A stretch of DNA of 64,000 nucleotides from GCA-020352575 sp964600365 (GCA_964600365.1 CAZRJG010000002.1:1-64000), one strand, 5' to 3'; counted from the stretch's first letter, positions 35,912-44,512 are shown. Numbers and translations are program-made. Notes: a model not told the origin generated them from the letters alone.

Positions 35912-35917
35912 TACCGT
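35912..35917 (+). promoter_or_regulatory. -10 hexamer upstream of glnA
   Basis: TACCGT ends 9 nt before the glnA ATG; the spacing is slightly longer than in the other leaderless candidates. Confidence 0.35.
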
Positions 35918-35926
35918 CGTGCTGCC

Positions 35927-37258
35927 ATGAGCATTGACCGACAGGCCGAGTACGTCCTCCAAACCGTCGCCAAACGGAAGATCCGGTTCGTCCGACTGTG
36001 GTTCACCGATGTCCAGGGCTTCCTGAAGTCGGTGGCCATCAACCCCGCCGAACTCGAGAGCGCCTTCGAAGAAGGCATGACGTTCGACGGATCGGCCGTC
36101 GACGGATATGCCCGGGTCCAGGAAGCGGACATGATCGCCCGCCCTGACCCTCGCACCTTCCAGGTGATCCCCTGGCGCGCCGAGCAAGACGTCGCCCGGA
36201 TGTTCTGTGACATCACCACACCCGACGGGGTGGCGTTCGAGGGAGACCCCCGCCATGTCCTCCGGCGGACGCTGCGAACCGCCGCCGAGGAGGGCTACCG
36301 CTTCTACGTCGGCCCCGAAATGGAGTTCTTCTACTTCGAGGACAGCTCACCGAATCCCGTGGTCCTCGACCACGGGGGTTACTTCGACCTCACCCCCCTC
36401 GATGTCGCCCAGGAGTACCGGCGCATGACCATCGACCACCTCGAGCACCTCGGGATCCCGGTGGAATCTTCCCACCACGAGGTGGCCCCGAGCCAGCACG
36501 AGATCATCCTTCGCTACGACGATGCGCTCACCATGGCCGACAACGTGATGACCGCCCGCCTCGCGGTCAAAGAGGTGGCGATGGCCCGGGGCAAGTACGC
36601 CACGTTCATGCCCAAGCCCCTCGAGGGACACGATGGCTCGGCACTGCACCTCCACCTCTCCCTGTTCTCGGGGGACGACAACGCCTTCCACGATCCCGAT
36701 GCGGCCGATGGCCTCAGCGACGTGGGTCGCTCGTTCATCGCAGGACTCCTCCACCACGCCCCCGCCTTCACTGCCATCACGAACCAGTGGGTGAACTCCT
36801 ACAAGCGGCTCGTGGGGGGCTTCGAGGCACCGGCACACACCACGTGGGCCCACAACAACCAGTCGGCCCTCGTGCGGATCCCCACCCCCAAGTCGGGGAA
36901 GCAGGAGTCGTCACGCATCGAGCTTCGCTCGCCCGACGCGGCATGCAATCCGTACCTCGCCTTCGCCGCTCTCCTCGCCGCGGGCCTCGATGGTGTCCGA
37001 AGGGGCCTGGAGCCCATGACAGAGCTCGACGGCAACGCCTTCACCCTCTCCGACGCACAGTTGGCCGAACGCGGAATTCGCAGGCTCCCCCAGACGCTGT
37101 CCGAGGCCCTCGACGCCCTCGAGGGGTCGGAGCTCATGCGGGCGACGCTCGGCGAGCACACCACCGACTGGTTCCTCAAGAACAAGCGACGCGAGTGGGA
37201 GCGGTACCAACACCACGTCTCGCGCTTCGAGTTGGAGCAGTACCTCCCGGTGCTCTGA
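35927..37258 (+). CDS. glnA: Glutamine synthetase, type I (GSI-alpha-like)
   Basis: A 443-residue GSI. Visible are TFDGSAVDGYARVQEADM (about residue 50), VGPEMEFFYF, HHEVAPSQHEI, NQWVNSYKRLVGGFEAP and the RIELRSPDAACNPYLAFA region. The length and absence of a C-terminal adenylylation Tyr block fit the alpha class, which is not controlled by adenylylation. The 3' end overlaps a GlnR-like regulator (TGATG), so the regulator may be co-expressed with its own target. Confidence 0.92.
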   Translation: MSIDRQAEYVLQTVAKRKIRFVRLWFTDVQGFLKSVAINPAELESAFEEGMTFDGSAVDGYARVQEADMIARPDPRTFQVIPWRAEQDVARMFCDITTPDGVAFEGDPRHVLRRTLRTAAEEGYRFYVGPEMEFFYFEDSSPNPVVLDHGGYFDLTPLDVAQEYRRMTIDHLEHLGIPVESSHHEVAPSQHEIILRYDDALTMADNVMTARLAVKEVAMARGKYATFMPKPLEGHDGSALHLHLSLFSGDDNAFHDPDAADGLSDVGRSFIAGLLHHAPAFTAITNQWVNSYKRLVGGFEAPAHTTWAHNNQSALVRIPTPKSGKQESSRIELRSPDAACNPYLAFAALLAAGLDGVRRGLEPMTELDGNAFTLSDAQLAERGIRRLPQTLSEALDALEGSELMRATLGEHTTDWFLKNKRREWERYQHHVSRFELEQYLPVL

Positions 37259-37884
37259 TGACGATCGCAGTCCACCCCGCCGAACTCAGCCCCCTCGTGG
37301 AGGAGGCGTTGCTCATGCTCGGGCGGGACCATGAGCTCGTGGACGAGGACGCCCTCACGGGTACTCCCTCGTGGAGCTGCCTCCTCCTCGACCTCGGCGA
37401 CCAACCCGCGCGGCGGCTTCGCCTCTCCCGACCCATCGCTGAGTCAGGGGTCCCGGTCGTGGTCATCATCCCCTCGGACCGACTCCTCCTCCTCGAACAG
37501 GAGTCGTGGCCGGCCGACTTCGTGATCGACGTCGCCGATCCGATCGAGATCCGGATCCGCCTCTCCCGCGCGATCGGGGACGAGGAGGCGTCCGATGAGC
37601 TCGTCCACGAGGACCTCGTACTCGACCTCGCGACGTACCAGGCCACCGTCGGGGGCGACCCGATCGACCTCACGTACATGGAGTACGAGTTGCTCCGGTA
37701 CTTCGTCGAGCACAAGGGCCGCGTGTGGTCGCGCGAGCAGATCCTCCAGCACGTATGGGGCTACGACTACTTCGGCGGCGCCAGGACCGTCGACGTCCAC
37801 GTCCGTCGCCTCCGGGCCAAGATCGGTGAGGAGCGGGCCAATTGGATCACGACGGTGCGTTCCGTCGGCTACCGCTTCGGCTAG
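37258..37884 (+). CDS. glnR: GlnR-like OmpR-family regulator with atypical receiver
   Basis: A 208-residue protein: a degenerate receiver (about residues 1-105) and a C-terminal winged helix (about 115-205) with LTYMEYELLRYFVEHKGRVW and TVDVHVRRLRAKIG. The receiver lacks the N-terminal acidic pair and the conserved Lys (DVADPIEI in place of the KP motif), as in GlnR, which works without a kinase. It starts within the glnA stop. Linkage to two glutamine synthetases and a GlnR-type box supports a nitrogen-regulator role. Confidence 0.7.
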   Translation: MTIAVHPAELSPLVEEALLMLGRDHELVDEDALTGTPSWSCLLLDLGDQPARRLRLSRPIAESGVPVVVIIPSDRLLLLEQESWPADFVIDVADPIEIRIRLSRAIGDEEASDELVHEDLVLDLATYQATVGGDPIDLTYMEYELLRYFVEHKGRVWSREQILQHVWGYDYFGGARTVDVHVRRLRAKIGEERANWITTVRSVGYRFG

Positions 37885-37894
37885 GCGCCGCTTC

Positions 37895-38761
37895 CTAGAG
37901 CGAGGCCCACGGCTCGTTCGAGAGGTACTTCCACCCTGCGTCGGGCAGGAGCATCACCGACGTGCCCCCCTCCCGGGTGAGCGTGTCGATGGCTGCGTGG
38001 ATGATGGCCCCCGACGACGTCCCGACGAAGTGACCCTCCGCCAAGATCGTCTCGTGGACCATGGCCTCTGCCGTGGCGCGGGGCACCTGGTGGCGATCGG
38101 TCACGAGTGAGAGGTCCGCCACCGGCGGCTGGAACGGGTCGTCCTGGGAGCGCATTCCGCTGATCGGGTCCTCGTAGAAGGGTTCGACGGAATGGATCCG
38201 GATGCCCGGCCACCTATGCACGAGGCCTCGGCTGTTCCCCGTGATGGTGCCACCGGTCCCATACGCGGCGTGCATGTGGGTCGGGGGCTCCTCGAGCGGC
38301 CAGTCGCGGACGATCTCGAGCGAGGTCCCGAAGAAATGGGCGTAGGCGTTCCACCGGTTCGCGTACTGGTTGAGGATCACTCCCTCGCCCTCGGCAGCGA
38401 GTTGCTCGGCGCGGCCGAGGGCATCGGCAGGGGCCCCTTCGACCTCGATGAGCTCGGCGCCGTAGGCCCGGAGCAGCGTCTTGCGCTCCTCGGTCGCTGA
38501 GGCGGGCAGGCAGATAGCCACAGGGTGGCCATTCGTCACCCCGAGCCGGGTGAGGCCGATCCCCGTGTTCCCCGACGTCGCCTCGACGATCGGTTCGCCC
38601 GGACGCAAACGGCCTGTCTGGCGGGCGTTGATGAACATGAACCACGCCGGTCGATCCTTGATCGAGCCCGTCGGGTTGTACCACTCGAGCTTGGCGAACA
38701 GCCTCGTCCCAGCAGGCGCAAGGCTGCGGAACTCGACGAGAGGTGTGTTGCCCGGTTGCAT
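37895..38761 (-). CDS. Cysteine synthase-like PLP enzyme
   Basis: A 288-residue fold-type II PLP enzyme. The PLP Lys is in NPTGSIKDRPA (about residue 35), the substrate loop is EATSGNTGIG, and the phosphate-binding loop is GTGGTITG. Closest in style to CysK/CysM (O-acetyl- or O-phosphoserine sulfhydrylase). It begins directly with MQPGNTPLVEF, somewhat shorter at the N terminus than typical CysK. The sulfur donor cannot be told from sequence. Confidence 0.85.
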   Translation of the reverse strand: MQPGNTPLVEFRSLAPAGTRLFAKLEWYNPTGSIKDRPAWFMFINARQTGRLRPGEPIVEATSGNTGIGLTRLGVTNGHPVAICLPASATEERKTLLRAYGAELIEVEGAPADALGRAEQLAAEGEGVILNQYANRWNAYAHFFGTSLEIVRDWPLEEPPTHMHAAYGTGGTITGNSRGLVHRWPGIRIHSVEPFYEDPISGMRSQDDPFQPPVADLSLVTDRHQVPRATAEAMVHETILAEGHFVGTSSGAIIHAAIDTLTREGGTSVMLLPDAGWKYLSNEPWASL

Positions 38762-38776
38762 GGTGCTCCAAACAGA

Positions 38777-38801
38777 ACGCCCCGGCGGGGAGCCGGGGCG
38801 T
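38777..38801 (-). terminator. Hairpin terminator after erpA
   Basis: A perfect 10-bp stem (38777-38786 with 38792-38801) lies between the erpA stop and the cysteine-synthase start. Confidence 0.6.
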
Positions 38802-38822
38802 CAGAACTGGCGTGGTCGGCTC

Positions 38823-39194
38823 CTACGAGAAACTATTCCCGCATCCACACGAACGAGTCACGTTCGGGTTGTTGATCGAGAATCCGGAACCCATGAGACC
38901 GTCCTTGAAGTCGAGCGTCGCTCCACGGATCATGTCGGCGCTCTGGGGATCCACGAGCACCCGGACGTCGCCATCGGTGCCGAACGTCTCGACGATGTCA
39001 TCGTCCTCGACCTGCGTGTCGAAGTACATCTCGTACGAGAAGCCCGAGCAGCCACCTGGGCGAACGGCCATTCGCAAGGCGAGATCGGGATCGCCCTCGG
39101 CTGCGACGAGTTCGCGGATCTTCTCCACGGCGAGGTCGGTGAGCTGCACCGTCGTGCCGGGGGCCTTGGACTTGATGAAGAGCGACTGTTCCAT
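38823..39194 (-). CDS. erpA: A-type Fe-S cluster carrier (ErpA/IscA/HesB)
   Basis: A 123-residue A-type carrier with its three conserved Cys: one in RPGGCSGFSYEM and two in the C-terminal SCGCGNSF. It delivers Fe-S clusters to apo-proteins in the cytoplasm. The start is ATG 39194, preceded by a strong AGGAGG; a TATACT hexamer (39220-39225, minus) is a good -10 with a short leader. It is divergent from mrp, another Fe-S carrier. Confidence 0.92.
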   Translation of the reverse strand: MEQSLFIKSKAPGTTVQLTDLAVEKIRELVAAEGDPDLALRMAVRPGGCSGFSYEMYFDTQVEDDDIVETFGTDGDVRVLVDPQSADMIRGATLDFKDGLMGSGFSINNPNVTRSCGCGNSFS

Positions 39195-39219
39195 GTGGTG
39201 CGTTCCTCCTGGGTGGGCG

Positions 39220-39225
39220 AGTATA
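39220..39225 (-). promoter_or_regulatory. -10 hexamer and leader of erpA
   Basis: TATACT on the minus strand is followed by a 25-nt stretch carrying AGGAGG before the ATG, so this gene has a conventional leader, unlike its divergent neighbour mrp. Confidence 0.45.
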
Positions 39226-39282
39226 TCGGCGGTTTCCACTAGCGCGGTAGGGGAAACCCCGCAACTACCCCTGTCGCCCGCA

Positions 39283-39288
39283 TACCCT
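39283..39288 (+). promoter_or_regulatory. -10 hexamer, leaderless mrp
   Basis: TACCCT ends 7 nt before the ATG at 39296. Confidence 0.45.
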
Positions 39289-39295
39289 TGATTCC

Positions 39296-40426
39296 ATGCC
39301 GATTATCGACGACATCTACACCGCGCTCAAGGGCGTGATCGACCCCGAGTTGGGCTCCGACGTCGTCGAACTGGGCATGATCCACGACGTTCGCGTCGAC
39401 GGATCACACGCCGACATCGACCTTGCGCTCACCATCGCCGAGTGCCCCCAGCGAGGGCAGTTGGAGGAGGACACCCGACGCAAGGCCCGATCCGTCTCGG
39501 GTATCGAGACCGTCGAGGTGCACACAACGGCAATGACGGGTTCGCAGCGGTCGGCCCTCATGGAGACCGCCCGCAGGAAGGCCCGGCAGCGGGCCGCGCC
39601 AACCGCGATCGCACCGACGACCCGCGTGCTCGCCATCGCCTCCGGGAAGGGCGGCGTCGGCAAGTCCACCACGACCGTGAACCTCGCCGCTGCGCTCTCG
39701 GGAGCAGGCCGCAGCGTCGGCATCCTCGACGCCGACATCTGGGGCTTCTCCATCCCTCGCATGCTCGGCACCCGTGATCGGATCACCGCAAACGACGACC
39801 GACAGCTCATCCCGGTCATGGCCCAGGGCCTCGAGATCGTCTCGACCGGCCTCATCACAGAGTCCGAGGAGACCGCGCTCATGTGGCGTGGCCTCATGCT
39901 GAGCAAGGCCCTCGAGCAGTTCCTCACCCAGGTGCGGTGGAGTGCCCTCGACTACCTCCTCATCGACATGCCACCCGGCACGGGCGACGTCCAGATGGCC
40001 CTCTCGCGCATGCTCCCCCAGGCCGAGATGGTGGTCGTGACCACTCCCCAGCGCACCGCACAGAAGGTCGCAGTCCGGGTCGCCGACATGGCCCGACGGT
40101 CCTTCATGCCGATCGCGGGGGTGGTCGAGAACATGACCTCCTTCGTGTGCGACCACGGCGAGGAGTATGCCCTGTTCGGTCGCGGGGGCGGGGACGCCCT
40201 CGCCGAGGAACTCGAGGTACCCGTGCTCGGTCGGATCCCGCTGGACTCCAGCCTCGTAGAAGGCGGGGACACGGGCAGGCCAGCAGCCATCCACGATCCC
40301 AGCGGTCCCGCTGGCAGCGCGTTCGGTGCGCTCGCGACCCGGATCCTCGAGGTCGTCCCACCAGCGGAGGCATCGTGCGGGGTGCGGATCGAGGAACTCC
40401 TCGAGTCACTCCCGCCCCGGCCCTGA
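39296..40426 (+). CDS. mrp: Mrp/ApbC-type P-loop Fe-S carrier ATPase
   Basis: A 376-residue protein with an N-terminal MIP18/DUF59 domain (about residues 1-85) and a MinD-like ATPase with deviant Walker A GKGGVGKSTT (about residue 118), ADIWGFSIPRMLG and IDMPPGTGDVQM. It carries Fe-S clusters. The usual CPxC near the C terminus is reduced to one Cys (SFVCDHGEEYALFG), seen also in some actinobacterial relatives; cluster binding may differ. Confidence 0.92.
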   Translation: MPIIDDIYTALKGVIDPELGSDVVELGMIHDVRVDGSHADIDLALTIAECPQRGQLEEDTRRKARSVSGIETVEVHTTAMTGSQRSALMETARRKARQRAAPTAIAPTTRVLAIASGKGGVGKSTTTVNLAAALSGAGRSVGILDADIWGFSIPRMLGTRDRITANDDRQLIPVMAQGLEIVSTGLITESEETALMWRGLMLSKALEQFLTQVRWSALDYLLIDMPPGTGDVQMALSRMLPQAEMVVVTTPQRTAQKVAVRVADMARRSFMPIAGVVENMTSFVCDHGEEYALFGRGGGDALAEELEVPVLGRIPLDSSLVEGGDTGRPAAIHDPSGPAGSAFGALATRILEVVPPAEASCGVRIEELLESLPPRP

Positions 40427-40459
40427 TCCCGATCGGTGTCCTTCGGCCCACGTCACCCA

Positions 40460-40610
40460 AGGAAGCCCTCGTGGCCCGACCTCATCCTCCTCGACATCAA
40501 CATCCCGAAGAGGCGCTCCGTGGAATCCCCGTGGTGACCATCACCACCTCGGGTGACACCGAGGACGTCCGCCTCGCCTACCGGAGCGGCACACGCTCCT
40601 GTCGCTGTCG
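40460..40610 (+). pseudogene. Degraded response-regulator receiver
   Basis: The stretch from 40472 reads WPDLILLDINIPK, a typical receiver strand with the phospho-Asp, then runs to a stop. A second frame from 40525 reads IPVVTITTSGDTEDVRLAYRSG, the following receiver segment of Rcp1-like regulators. About 15-20 codons between them and both ends of the gene are missing. It lies in the 275-bp gap between mrp and the M23 gene; no intact gene was seen there. Confidence 0.5.
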
Positions 40611-40701
40611 GGGTTGTCGGGGAGCTCCACGATGCGAAACCAGCCGTGGCCGATCGTCATCGGGGCGTCGACGAGTTCCTCCCGCCTCCTGCGCTGATCC
40701 C

Positions 40702-41922
40702 TCAGGGACAGAGCCCTGCGACGAGCGGCGTAGGGTTCACCGCCGACCCACCGCCGGGGTGGTACTCGAAATGCAGGTGCGGGATGTGCTCGGGCGCGTT
40801 CCCACTGGTTCCCACATAGCCCAGCATCGCCCCCACGCCCACCGACTGCCCCTGCGAGAGCCCCGGGGCATGGGAATCGAGGTGCGCGTAGTAGAAGGTG
40901 TCGCCGGAGTCCCCGGCAAGCCACACGGTGAACCCACCGAGCGACGAATTCCGCATGCTCCTGACCGTGCCCGACTCGATGGCAACGACCGGGGTCCCTC
41001 GGGCGGCGAGCATGTCCACACCCTCGTGTGAACGACCACCCGATCGGGGAGCGCCCCAGGTGTCGGTGAACCTGGAGTAGCCACCCACTGGACACACCTG
41101 CGACGCCGAGACCGCCACCTCCGTCGTGGTCGTGGTCGTCGACGTCGTGCTCGGAAGCGTGGTCGTCGTCGTCGTGGGCGCACTCGTCGACGTCGGAGTT
41201 GGAAGCGTGGTCGTCGACGTCGTGCTCGGAAGCGTGGTCGTCGTCGTGGTCGTGGTCGTCGAGGTGGCGAGCCTCGCCGCCTCCTCTGCGGCAGCGCGAG
41301 CTGCTGCTTCAAGGGCCGCCTGGCGAGCAGCTTCCTCCTCGGCGGCCCGGCGCATCCGGAGGTCGCGGTAGATGGCGCTCGCCTCCTCCAGGCGGAGGTT
41401 CACCTCGTTGGCCCGCGCTTCGAGTTCCGGCCCGACGATGGCGAGGTCGGCCTCGGCGACGGCCACGTCGGCCTCCAGCCGTCGGAGGGCGGCGATCCTC
41501 GCGTCGAGCTCATTGAGCATCGCCCGGTCCGACTTGCCGACCTCCTCCAGGTAACCAACCCCGGCCCCGGCGCTCTCCACCGTCTCGCTCACGAAGAACG
41601 CGGCGACGTTCGCCACCGAAGCATCCATGTAGATCTCGACGGCGCGCGCGAGGGCAAGCTCCTCGAGCTGGCGCACTTCGAGCCGAGCATCGAGCAACGC
41701 CGCAGCCAGCGCGTCGGCCTCCGCCTCGAGCAGCGCGTCCCTACGGAGGGTCTCCTCCCACAGCCCGACGACCTCGTCGAGTTCTGCGCCGAGTTCCTCG
41801 AGTCGACGTTCGGCCTCGTCGAGGTCCTCGTCGGAGACCTGGAAGGCCGCCGTGGGCAGGGCGACGACGAGCACGAGGGCAACGAGGGCCAGGAGGCGCG
41901 CCCGCACCATGAGCCGGCTCAT
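40702..41922 (-). CDS. Secreted M23 peptidase with coiled coil (EnvC/NlpD-like)
   Basis: A 406-residue exported protein: signal peptide (about residues 1-27), a long charged coiled coil (30-215), a Thr/Pro/Ser linker (about 220-275) and a C-terminal M23 domain. The zinc-site motifs are HEGVD, YYAHLDSH and HLHFEYHP, so the peptidase looks active. It should cleave peptidoglycan cross-links or activate other hydrolases. The ATG at 41922 overlaps the preceding gene by 4 bp; MVRARLL at 41910 is an alternative start. Confidence 0.86.
   Translation of the reverse strand: MSRLMVRARLLALVALVLVVALPTAAFQVSDEDLDEAERRLEELGAELDEVVGLWEETLRRDALLEAEADALAAALLDARLEVRQLEELALARAVEIYMDASVANVAAFFVSETVESAGAGVGYLEEVGKSDRAMLNELDARIAALRRLEADVAVAEADLAIVGPELEARANEVNLRLEEASAIYRDLRMRRAAEEEAARQAALEAAARAAAEEAARLATSTTTTTTTTTLPSTTSTTTLPTPTSTSAPTTTTTTLPSTTSTTTTTTEVAVSASQVCPVGGYSRFTDTWGAPRSGGRSHEGVDMLAARGTPVVAIESGTVRSMRNSSLGGFTVWLAGDSGDTFYYAHLDSHAPGLSQGQSVGVGAMLGYVGTSGNAPEHIPHLHFEYHPGGGSAVNPTPLVAGLCP
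41120..41265. repeat. Imperfect tandem repeats encoding the Thr-rich linker
   Basis: Short units built on GTCGT and GTGCTCGGAAGCGT recur three times inside the M23 gene, encoding TTTTLPSTTST-like blocks. Such tracts vary in length by slippage. Confidence 0.7.
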
Positions 41923-42698
41923 CGCAGGAGCCTCACCAACGAGCCCCACAGGTCGGTGGTCCGCTCGAACGCCACCGCGCCGTCATCCACGAGCTTGCCG
42001 ACGTGGGCGGCGACCGAGTGCGCGGCGATGGGGTGGAGTTCGGGGTCCACGTCGGCATACACGTCTTCGACGATCGCTCCGATGCTCCCGGCGCCCGACC
42101 GGAGGGCCGCGATGACCTGCTCCTCGCGCTCGAGCCTGTGGGAGATGTAGTGGTCGATCACCCCGGCGGGGTCGTCGATCTCAGGACCGTGGCCAGGGAA
42201 AAGGCGCTCGAGCGTGAGGTCGCGCACCTTGCGGAGGCTGGCGAGGTAGGCGGTGAGGTCCTGCACCATCACCGTGGAGCCGCCCATGATGTGGTCCCCG
42301 GTGAACATCCACCGATCGAGCACGAAACACAGGTGGTCATCGGCGTGACCGGGCGTGTGGAGGACCTCGAGCGAGGAGCCGGCCACCTCCACGGTGCTGC
42401 CCTCCGAGAGCTGCTCGTCGGGCCGGAACTCGGCCGAGGGTGCGTAGCCCAGCGCCACCGTCCCCCAGTTCCGGGCCAGGGGGTTGGCCAGCGGCGCATG
42501 GTCGAGGTGGGTGTGGGTGACAACGACGGAGGCGACCCGCCTTCCGGCAACGACCCGATCGATCGCAGCAGCGTGCGCATCGATCACGGGACCGGGGTCG
42601 AGCACGATCACCTCGTCGGCGTCGCCGATGACCCACGTATTCGTGCCGAGTCCTGTCCAGGGGCTGGGATTGGGGGCGAGGACCTTCTCGACCCTCAC
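41919..42698 (-). CDS. Metallo-beta-lactamase-fold hydrolase (LACTB2/glyoxalase II-like)
   Basis: A 259-residue protein with the metal motif THTHLDHA (HxHxDH, about residue 74), a later His in TPGHADDHL, and Asp in MFTGDHIMG. The C-terminal region (ELHPIAAHSVAAHVGKLVDDG) is a winged helix as in LACTB2-like RNases/hydrolases. The start is taken as GTG 42698, giving a 4-bp GTGA overlap with fxsA; the open frame reaches 42713. The substrate is unknown. Confidence 0.82.
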   Translation of the reverse strand: MRVEKVLAPNPSPWTGLGTNTWVIGDADEVIVLDPGPVIDAHAAAIDRVVAGRRVASVVVTHTHLDHAPLANPLARNWGTVALGYAPSAEFRPDEQLSEGSTVEVAGSSLEVLHTPGHADDHLCFVLDRWMFTGDHIMGGSTVMVQDLTAYLASLRKVRDLTLERLFPGHGPEIDDPAGVIDHYISHRLEREEQVIAALRSGAGSIGAIVEDVYADVDPELHPIAAHSVAAHVGKLVDDGAVAFERTTDLWGSLVRLLR

Positions 42699-43108
42699 GC
42701 GTCGTGCTCCCACGCGTCGACGTCGATGACCGTGCCGGTCTCCCCCGACACGACGACCTGGCCAGCGAATCGCTTCGCGACTCGCGCGTGGATGAGATCC
42801 CGCACTGCGGGGACGAGGAGTGCGAAGCCCACGACGTCAGTGAAGAACCCCGGGGAGATGAGCAGGGCGCCCGAGACGAGGATCGCCGCGCCGTGCGTGA
42901 GCTCGCGACCGGGCAGGGATCCCGAGGAGAGCCGTTCCCGGAAACGAGACATGACGGCGAGGCCGGCGCGGCGCACCAACACGGATCCCGCAAGTGCGGT
43001 CCCGAGGGCGATCAGCAGTGCCGCCAGGAGCCCGATCTCGCGCTCGACCAGCACGAAGACCACGAGCTCCACCAGCGCAACCGCTCCGAACACGCCGAAG
43101 AGGCTCAC
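42695..43108 (-). CDS. fxsA: FxsA-family membrane protein
   Basis: A 137-residue protein with FxsA features: N-terminal TM (about residues 3-22), a second TM, then HGAAILVSGALLISPGFFTDVVGFALLVP (two loops with the ISPGFFTD signature) and a hydrophilic tail. E. coli FxsA is linked to phage-exclusion suppression; the molecular role is unknown. The GTG start follows TATCCT by 7 nt. It heads the fxsA / MBL-fold / M23 run of overlapping genes. Confidence 0.84.
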   Translation of the reverse strand: MSLFGVFGAVALVELVVFVLVEREIGLLAALLIALGTALAGSVLVRRAGLAVMSRFRERLSSGSLPGRELTHGAAILVSGALLISPGFFTDVVGFALLVPAVRDLIHARVAKRFAGQVVVSGETGTVIDVDAWEHDA

Positions 43109-43115
43109 GACGGGC

Positions 43116-43121
43116 AGGATA
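43116..43121 (-). promoter_or_regulatory. -10 hexamer, leaderless fxsA
   Basis: TATCCT on the minus strand ends 7 nt before the GTG at 43108. Confidence 0.45.
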
Positions 43122-43188
43122 CCGGGGGCATGGATATGGGCCCGGGCGCCCCCGGGGTGTCCGCGAGCGCCCACCCCCTCCGACCGAA

Positions 43189-43194
43189 TACCCT
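43189..43194 (+). promoter_or_regulatory. -10 hexamer, leaderless selA
   Basis: TACCCT ends 7 nt before the ATG at 43202. Confidence 0.45.
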
Positions 43195-43201
43195 CCGCTC
43201 G

Positions 43202-44512
43202 ATGTCCCTCCGCGACCTTCCTTCGGTCCATGAGCTCGCAGCGACGCTCGACGGCCTGCCAGAGCGTATCCGGATGCTCGTTGCCCGCGAGTCGATCGAG
43301 CATGCCCGCGAGGTCTTGCTCGCCGGCGGAGAGGCCGAGGCAACCGCCGATGCCCTCCGGATGGCTGCGTCCCTCCGTCGCAACCGACCCACCTCGATCC
43401 GGAACGCCACAGGGATCATCGTCCACACGAACCTCGGGCGCGTGCCGCTCCACCCGGACGCCGCGCGGGCGCTCGCCTCCGCGGCCGGTGGCTACGGCAA
43501 CGCCGAGTTCGACCTCGGAAGTGGTCGGAGGGGTGGCAGGGGGGCGTGGCTGCGGGTCCTTCTCACCGAACTCACCGGCGCCGAGGATGCCCACGTCCTC
43601 GGGAACAACGCCGGGGCCCTCTTCGCCACGCTCCAAGTCCTTGCGGAAGGACGGGAGGTCCCCGTCTCGCGCGGTGAACTCATCGAAATCGGGGGCTCCT
43701 ACAGACTCCCCGAACTCATGGCGGCGAGCGGCGCGCACCTCGTCGAGGTGGGCACGACGAATAGGACCAGGCCCGCCGACTACGCAGCGGCACTCGCCCC
43801 TTCCACTGCCCTGCTGCTCAAGGTGCATCCATCCAACTACCGCGTGGTCGGCTTCTCTGAGGAGGCCCCACTCGCTGAACTCGCCGCGATCGCGCAAGGT
43901 GCCGGAATCCCCCTCGTCCACGACGCGGGATCCGGCCTGCTCGACGCGACGACGCCCTGGATTCCCGGCGGGCCACCTCCCTGGCTCCGCGGGGAGCCCG
44001 GCGTGCGACAGTCGGTCGAGGTCGCCGACCTCACCCTGTTCAGCGGGGACAAGCTCCTCGGAGGACCCCAGGCGGGCGTGATCGTCGGCTCCGGCGAGCT
44101 GGTGGAGTCCATCCGGAGCCATCCCCTCGCGAGAGCGATGCGGATCGATGGACCCACGATGGCCGCCCTCACGACCACCCTCGAGTACTACGCCGACGGC
44201 AGGGCCGACGAACTCCCGATGTGGCGCATGGCGCTGGCCACCGGCGAGGCACTCCGAGAGCGCTGCAGCGTGCTCGCATCTGCGCTCGGGGGAACGGTCG
44301 AGGACGGATCGTCCCTCGTGGGAGGCGGAAGCACGCCCGGCATGGGGATCTCCTCCCCCGTGGTGCGCCTCGTGGGGCGCGGCGATGACCACGAGCAGCT
44401 CCTCGCCGCCGACCCGCCGATCCTCGCCCGGCGCGACGCTGGCGACCTCCTCATCGACCCAAGGACGCTCGACCCCGCCGAGGACGCAGACGTCATCGCT
44501 GCGCTCGCCTGA
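43202..44512 (+). CDS. selA: L-seryl-tRNA(Sec) selenium transferase
   Basis: A 436-residue PLP enzyme that converts seryl-tRNA(Sec) to selenocysteyl-tRNA with selenophosphate. Family blocks are NATGIIVHTNLGRVPL (about residue 68), EFDLGSGRRGGR, NNAGALF, VGTTNRT, and the PLP Lys in LFSGDKLLGGPQAG. Start ATG 43202 follows a TACCCT hexamer; an open frame upstream is spurious. The stop overlaps the selB start (TGATG). Confidence 0.95.
   Translation: MSLRDLPSVHELAATLDGLPERIRMLVARESIEHAREVLLAGGEAEATADALRMAASLRRNRPTSIRNATGIIVHTNLGRVPLHPDAARALASAAGGYGNAEFDLGSGRRGGRGAWLRVLLTELTGAEDAHVLGNNAGALFATLQVLAEGREVPVSRGELIEIGGSYRLPELMAASGAHLVEVGTTNRTRPADYAAALAPSTALLLKVHPSNYRVVGFSEEAPLAELAAIAQGAGIPLVHDAGSGLLDATTPWIPGGPPPWLRGEPGVRQSVEVADLTLFSGDKLLGGPQAGVIVGSGELVESIRSHPLARAMRIDGPTMAALTTTLEYYADGRADELPMWRMALATGEALRERCSVLASALGGTVEDGSSLVGGGSTPGMGISSPVVRLVGRGDDHEQLLAADPPILARRDAGDLLIDPRTLDPAEDADVIAALA

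Noticed and set aside
40541..40700. Minus-strand frame after the M23 gene resembling a kinase ATP-binding strand
   Set aside because: The similarity (WFRIVELPDN) is too short and lacks the glycine boxes; not reported as a gene.
41126..41371. Val-rich plus-strand frame opposite the M23 linker
   Set aside because: Its Val/Asp repeats are just the antisense of the Thr-rich repeat tract.
43109..44392. Long minus-strand frame upstream of fxsA
   Set aside because: It is antisense to selA with no recognisable domains; FxsA homology starts at GTG 43108.
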